Origin: Bacteroides sp.
Lineage (GTDB): Bacteria; Bacteroidota; Bacteroidia; Bacteroidales; Bacteroidaceae
Assembly: GCA_021201335.1 (NCBI GenBank)
Contig: JAJQFD010000040.1
Coordinates: 62,001 to 126,000, forward strand
Direction: 5' to 3'
Length of the DNA: 64,000 bases
Part shown: piece by piece, positions 59,755 through 64,000 of the stretch
How the letters are laid out: the number at the start of each line of letters is the position of its first letter
How positions within the stretch are numbered: position 1 is the stretch's first letter
The notes under the pieces: model-generated
The model's input: only the letters and a program-made list of their open reading frames with translations
The model's database searches: none
What the model was told of the DNA's origin: nothing
Position numbers and translations under genes: made by a program

Positions 59755-60450
59755 TTAATTGACAATCAGTTTATAACCGATTCCTCGTACATTAACAATT
59801 CGTATTCTTTCATCCTCTGATAACTTATGCCTTAACTTGGTAATGAAAACATGCAAGCTGCGGGAATTGAAGAAATTGTCATCTCCCCAAAGATCCAGTA
59901 ATACATTTTGGGTGTTGACTACCTGGTTTTGATTCTCGCATAGTCGTTTGAGAATTTCAGATTCACGATGGGAAAGTTCCTGTTCAATGCCATCATGCGA
60001 TAATATCTGTCGGATTGAGTCAAAGCGATAACGTCCGATATCAAACCGGGTATTGTTTTCCGGGGTGATGTGTATGAATGCCCTGCCTAATAAGGCCCTG
60101 ATACGCACAATGAGTTCCTGCATACCGAATGGCTTCTTTAGATAATCGTTAGCTCCCAGTTCAAAACCTTCGACAACATCATTAATAGCCGAGCGGGCAG
60201 TAAGGAATAAAACCGGCGTAAGTTTATCTGTTTGCCGGATTTGGCGTACCATTTCAAAACCATCCATTCGGGGCATCATGACATCCGCTACCACTATGTC
60301 CGGACGCATGTCAAAGAATTTGCGTAGTCCTTCTTCACCGTCTCCAGCCAGGTGAATGATAAAATCTTTTTCTTCCAGTGTGTCTTTGATAATCATGGCC
60401 AGTGTTTGTTCATCTTCAACCACGAGTACATTTATTTTTTCTTTATTCAT
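59755..60450 (-). CDS. OmpR/PhoB-family response regulator (RprY-like)
   Basis: 231 residues. The receiver domain (1-125) has the acidic pair after VLVVEDEQ, the phosphate-accepting Asp in IVVADVMMPRMDG (about 56), Thr in FLTARS and Lys in YLKKPFG. The C-terminal winged helix (about 135-230) contains LSHRESEILKRLCENQNQVV and SLHVFITKLRHKLSEDERI. It overlaps its kinase gene by 4 bp. Likely targets are the three direct repeats at 61989-62018, which have the 10-12-bp spacing typical of this family's sites. Confidence 0.94.
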   Translation of the reverse strand: MNKEKINVLVVEDEQTLAMIIKDTLEEKDFIIHLAGDGEEGLRKFFDMRPDIVVADVMMPRMDGFEMVRQIRQTDKLTPVLFLTARSAINDVVEGFELGANDYLKKPFGMQELIVRIRALLGRAFIHITPENNTRFDIGRYRFDSIRQILSHDGIEQELSHRESEILKRLCENQNQVVNTQNVLLDLWGDDNFFNSRSLHVFITKLRHKLSEDERIRIVNVRGIGYKLIVN

Positions 60451-61922
60451 AATAAGATGATGAATGTGCTTCCTTTTCCTGTTTCACTTTCTACGTCGAT
60501 TGTTCCTCCTAGTTTCTCTATCATCGTCTTCACATAAAAAAGACCAAGACCGTAACCTTTAACATTGTGTAGATTGCCCGTTGGAACCCGGTAGAACTTA
60601 TCGAAAATATGTTTTTGTTTCTCAGCAGAGATACCAATCCCATTGTCGGAAACTGATAGTTCGAGTTTATCTTCTTTCATCCGACTTCGGATAGTAATAA
60701 AAACTTCTTCACCGGAATATTTAATGGCATTGTCTATCAGGTTACTGATGATATTGCTGAAATGGGCTCGGTCTGTTAATACAGTCAAATCGTCATTATT
60801 CAGATCAGTTTGGATAACTACTTTCTTATTAGCTTTCAACTTGTGTTGTTCAATCAGTGAACTTATGAGCGGTTTGAGTTGAACTTCTTCCGGATTCAGT
60901 CGGAATGTCTTGCGTTGTTCCATACTCATGGAGAGTATTTGTTCTACCAATCCACTGAGTTTTTGTAACTGTTCCTGTGCAATATTTAAGTATTTGTCTC
61001 GCTTAACTTTATCCTGTGCCTGGTTGAAGTTAAGTAGAGCATCATTGGCAGCGTAAGCTACGGCGATCGGTGTTTTTAATTCGTGGGTGATGTTATTGGT
61101 GAAATCGCTTTTCATTTCATCCAGTGTTTTCTGCTTCATAATAGTACGAATAAGATACCAGAAGGAGAATCCCAATATAATCAGTATAATAAAAGAACTA
61201 CTTAATATTCCCGCCATTTGTTTTAAAATAATAGTTCCTATAGGTTCAACATATACATAATAAGCATGTTCGTTGTGAATATCATAGATATGTTCGTAGC
61301 GGGTTAGTTTTTGTGTATCCATCTCTGCCGGAAGACTTGATTTTAAAATACTGTCGTTGGGCAGGTACATCACCTGTGTATAATGTTTCACATGTAAGTT
61401 GGCTTTTTCGAGATCACTATTCAATATGCTGTCAAATTTAGCCAGGTTGATTCCACCTATGGCTTCGTCAACAGCTGAATGAAGACCTCTTTGTGTCTGT
61501 AAGGCCATCATTTCTATGGATTTATATCCTTCGCCCACATTGACTTCTTCCTGTCTTTTGCTTCGCTGGATCTTTTCTTTCTTCACATTTGTGGTAGAAT
61601 CCATTTTTATTTCCCGGTTGAATTCAGTGATAAGCGTATCCGGTGCTTCGTCTCGTTCAAAAGATATGGAATACGAAACCCTGTTATCTCCTGTTCCTCC
61701 TTCGTTAACGACATGTTTCTTTTTGTCTTCTGCCGCACTGACACTGTCTACCCGTACAAATAATTCAATGTGATCCGCATTCCTAATTGCGAATAAAATA
61801 TCGGCATCCGCTTTACCTTTTTCCGTATGATACATATTTACCAGCCAGTAACTCTGATAAGCAAAAATAGCAGTCAGTGACATTATGACCAGAATAGCAA
61901 TGTATTTAAATGGTAATTTCAT
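60447..61922 (-). CDS. Membrane sensor histidine kinase (RprX-like)
   Basis: 491 residues with two transmembrane helices (about 6-27 and 235-258) that enclose a large periplasmic sensor domain. Then a HisKA domain with the phosphorylated His in FTNNITHELKTPIA (about 278), and an ATPase domain with N box LIDNAIKYSG, G1 DNGIGIS, F box FDKFYRV and G2 GYGLGLFYV. It forms an operon with the response regulator and is divergent from the beta-barrel gene at 62117. The periplasmic domain has no recognisable ligand fold. Confidence 0.94.
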   Translation of the reverse strand: MKLPFKYIAILVIMSLTAIFAYQSYWLVNMYHTEKGKADADILFAIRNADHIELFVRVDSVSAAEDKKKHVVNEGGTGDNRVSYSISFERDEAPDTLITEFNREIKMDSTTNVKKEKIQRSKRQEEVNVGEGYKSIEMMALQTQRGLHSAVDEAIGGINLAKFDSILNSDLEKANLHVKHYTQVMYLPNDSILKSSLPAEMDTQKLTRYEHIYDIHNEHAYYVYVEPIGTIILKQMAGILSSSFIILIILGFSFWYLIRTIMKQKTLDEMKSDFTNNITHELKTPIAVAYAANDALLNFNQAQDKVKRDKYLNIAQEQLQKLSGLVEQILSMSMEQRKTFRLNPEEVQLKPLISSLIEQHKLKANKKVVIQTDLNNDDLTVLTDRAHFSNIISNLIDNAIKYSGEEVFITIRSRMKEDKLELSVSDNGIGISAEKQKHIFDKFYRVPTGNLHNVKGYGLGLFYVKTMIEKLGGTIDVESETGKGSTFIILL

Positions 61923-61942
61923 ATAACTTTGAATTGATGTGA

Positions 61943-61950
61943 CAAAGATA
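61943..61950 (-). promoter_or_regulatory. -7 box for the two-component operon
   Basis: TATCTTTG on the minus strand, 21 bp before the kinase ATG at 61922. The direct repeats at 61989-62018 lie about 40-70 bp upstream. Confidence 0.55.
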
Positions 61951-61988
61951 ACAGGAATCTTTCTTGTCCTTTTCTTTAATAAGACTAA

Positions 61989-62018
61989 ATAACACTCGTG
62001 ATAACACTAGATAACACT
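61989..62018 (+). promoter_or_regulatory. Three ATAACACT direct repeats, probable response-regulator site
   Basis: ATAACACT begins at 61989, 62001 and 62011, spacings of 12 and 10 bp. A weaker ATAACTT follows at 62032. They occupy the divergent region between the kinase operon and the outer-membrane gene, just upstream of a TTTG -33 candidate at 62041-62044. Confidence 0.6.
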
Positions 62019-62116
62019 ACATAAGTTTGAGATAACTTACTTTGTCCGATTTTATGCACTACTTTGCAATATCCAAGTTTGGGTGAAATGAAATTTACAA
62101 TATAAAAACTCATAGT

Positions 62117-64000
62117 ATGACACGAATTATTATCTTGGCTATTACGCTACTACTTGCATTGACTGGTTCTGCACAAGTTCAGGTAAATGATACCATGTTT
62201 CTTTTTCTGGACAGTATATATGCGGAACTTCCCGAAGTTATGATATCAGGTGAACGTCCTATAGTTAAAGCTGAAGAAGGCAAACTGATATACGACCTTC
62301 CACGACTGGTAAATGCACTTCCGGTAGACAATGCTTATGATGCGCTCAAAGAATTACCGGGTGTGATTGAACAAAACGAAACATTAACACTCGCAGGAGG
62401 TGGAGTTAATGTAATCATCGATGGAAAAGTTTCTACACTTACCCAAGGCCAGTTAACCACCTTATTAAAAACAATCCCCGTATCACAGATTCAAAATGCG
62501 GAAGTGATGTATTCTGCTCCCGCACGTTATCAGGTACGTGGTCCGATGATTAACCTCGTGTTAAAAAAAGGAGATGGAGCGACTACGAAATTACAGGGTG
62601 AAGTCTACTCCCTGTGGCAGCAAAAGCATTACGAAAAGTTAACGGAGCGTGCGAGCTTACTTTATTATTCCGCTAAATTCTCTACGGATTTACTTTACTC
62701 TTACACTCATGGCCGTACTTGGTTCGGAATAGATAAAGAAGCATTGCACACCGTTAATGGAACTGTATATCCTATGAATCTGAGGGATAGAACCCGTTCT
62801 CAGGGAAATACCCATAACATCCACTGGGGTATGGATTATAGCTTCACACCCCAGGATGTTTTGAGCTTTGTCTATACTTCGGAAATCAGTAACACGCATA
62901 GTCATGCTAAGACATCCGGTACGGGAGTCTCTTCAAGCAGAAAGAAATCTGATAATTATCTGCATAACTTCAAACTCGATTATCGCACAGCTTTTGGTTT
63001 GAGTACTGGTGCTGAATTTACTTTTTACAAAGCCCCTGCCAACCAGAATCTGCTAAGTACATTAAATGATGAAACCGTAAATGCACGTTATGAAGATGAA
63101 CAACGTATTAATAACTGGAGATTCTATGCCATACAAGAACATTCCTTAAAAAACAATTGGGGATTAAATTATGGTGCCCATTATACAACAGCGGTGGATA
63201 ATAGCTACCAGTTCTATTATGATGGCGAAACAGATATTTTTGATCCTGATAAATCTATGAAATCACGTAAAAAAGAATATACCATCAATGGATTTGCAGG
63301 TTTCAATAAAACATTTGGTGATAAGCTTTCTATGGATGCATCGTTAGCGGCCGAGTTATATCATACCAATATTTGGGATGAATGGATGTTTTATCCCACT
63401 TTGAATCTTAATTATACACCGGCTCCCGGACATATTTTACAATTGGCTTTCTCCAGTGACAAAACTTATCCTTCTTACTGGGAGATGAATAATTCCGTTT
63501 CTTATATGAGTGCTTATACGGAAATCCATGGAAATCCGGATTTGAAACCCACTCAAGAGTATGAAACGAGTTTTACCTATATCCTGAAAGGAAAATATGT
63601 ACTGACAGCTTATTTCAATCATGACAAAGATTATTCAGTACAAACACTTTACCAGCGTCCTGATCGGTTAGTAGAAATTTATAAAACCTTCAATTTTGAC
63701 TATCGCCAACAGTTTGGCCTACGTGCCAGTATTCCACTTAAAATTGGTAACTGGTTGAATACCCGATTAACGTTAGTAGGTTGTCAGACCCGTGAAAAGG
63801 ACAGCGATTTCTGGGATACCTCATTCAATCGCGATAAATATTCCTTTATCGGTGTGATGAATAATACGCTTACTCTTTCTACTAAACCGGATTTACGATT
63901 GAATATCAATGGTTTTTATCAGAGTGGAGCTATCCAGGGTATTTTATGACTTGAGTCCTTCTTTCAATCTGGATGCTTCTTTACGATGGACATTTGCCGA
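62117..64000 (+). CDS. Outer-membrane beta-barrel (TonB receptor-like) protein, partial, frame break near window end
   Basis: The first frame gives 610 residues with signal peptide (IILAITLLLALTGSA), a plug-like domain (about 30-150, NAYDALKELPGVIE and GGVNVIIDGKVS) and the barrel of the OMP_b-brl_3 type. It lacks the usual N-terminal carboxypeptidase-like domain. It stops at 63949 inside the barrel, but a one-base shift at a four-T run (63942-63945) would continue as GIYDLSPSFNLDASLRWTFA to the window edge. The three T would match relatives. The product is probably controlled by the divergent RprXY-like system; its cargo is unknown. Confidence 0.82.

Overview
The window is chromosomal DNA from an anaerobic, gut-type Bacteroidales bacterium, most likely of the Bacteroides/Parabacteroides kind. 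This rests on two SusC/SusD loci, an ECF-sigma/FecR pair, lipoprotein signals, Bacteroidetes -7 boxes (TAnnTTTG) in front of many genes with no regular Shine-Dalgarno, an RprXY-like two-component system, and the oxygen-sensitive hybrid cluster protein. I see no rRNA, tRNA, CRISPR array, integrase or IS transposase.

Layout. 1-6.4 kb (minus): ECF sigma, a homocysteine S-methyltransferase placed between sigma and anti-sigma, FecR anti-sigma, SusC with an STN signalling domain, and the start of SusD. 6.5-6.9 kb: a DedA/YqaA membrane protein. 7.1-10.7 kb (plus): a tightly overlapping three-gene operon of an NCS2-type permease, a three-domain rhodanese matching EanB, and an EgtD-type histidine methyltransferase (EanA). 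Together these predict oxygen-independent ergothioneine synthesis plus a candidate dedicated transporter. 10.8-11.7 kb: a degenerate RlmJ-like gene with a frameshift. 11.9-28.6 kb: a polysaccharide utilisation locus (GH88, DUF2264/GH154, PL8 divergent from SusC, SusD, GH2, GH95). Its set of enzymes suggests a uronate-containing glycan with galactose and fucose-like decorations. Five of its seven genes are interrupted.

28.7-40.9 kb is mostly housekeeping: DUF4488, NudC, an ABC-F ATPase behind an attenuator-like leader, a YqhD-type alcohol dehydrogenase, cytidine deaminase, a LysM glucosaminidase, GcvP, an MBL hydrolase, RsmG and a DUF3298 lipoprotein. 41.0-45.8 kb: a TonB receptor, then a TetR-MATE efflux pair with twin operators. 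45.8-49.5 kb: hcp, a ferredoxin-type protein and a divergent Crp/Fnr regulator sharing one dyad site, with a 146-bp REP/MITE-like hairpin in the regulator's leader. 49.5-53.8 kb: Ca/Na antiporter, HMA metallochaperone, CopA and LipB. 53.9-59.7 kb: a 1,940-residue DUF4011-helicase-nuclease-DUF3320 protein, a probable single-gene phage defence whose nuclease motif looks degraded. 59.8-64 kb: an RprXY-like two-component system divergent from an outer-membrane beta-barrel gene, with three direct repeats between them.

Two window-wide patterns stand out. First, eight genes carry frame damage: seven single-base changes, nearly all in homopolymers, and two transition nonsense changes (CAG to TAG, TGG to TGA). 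Second, three intergenic regions hold a short CCGGTWG core repeated at exactly 22-bp spacing, each followed by a hairpin.
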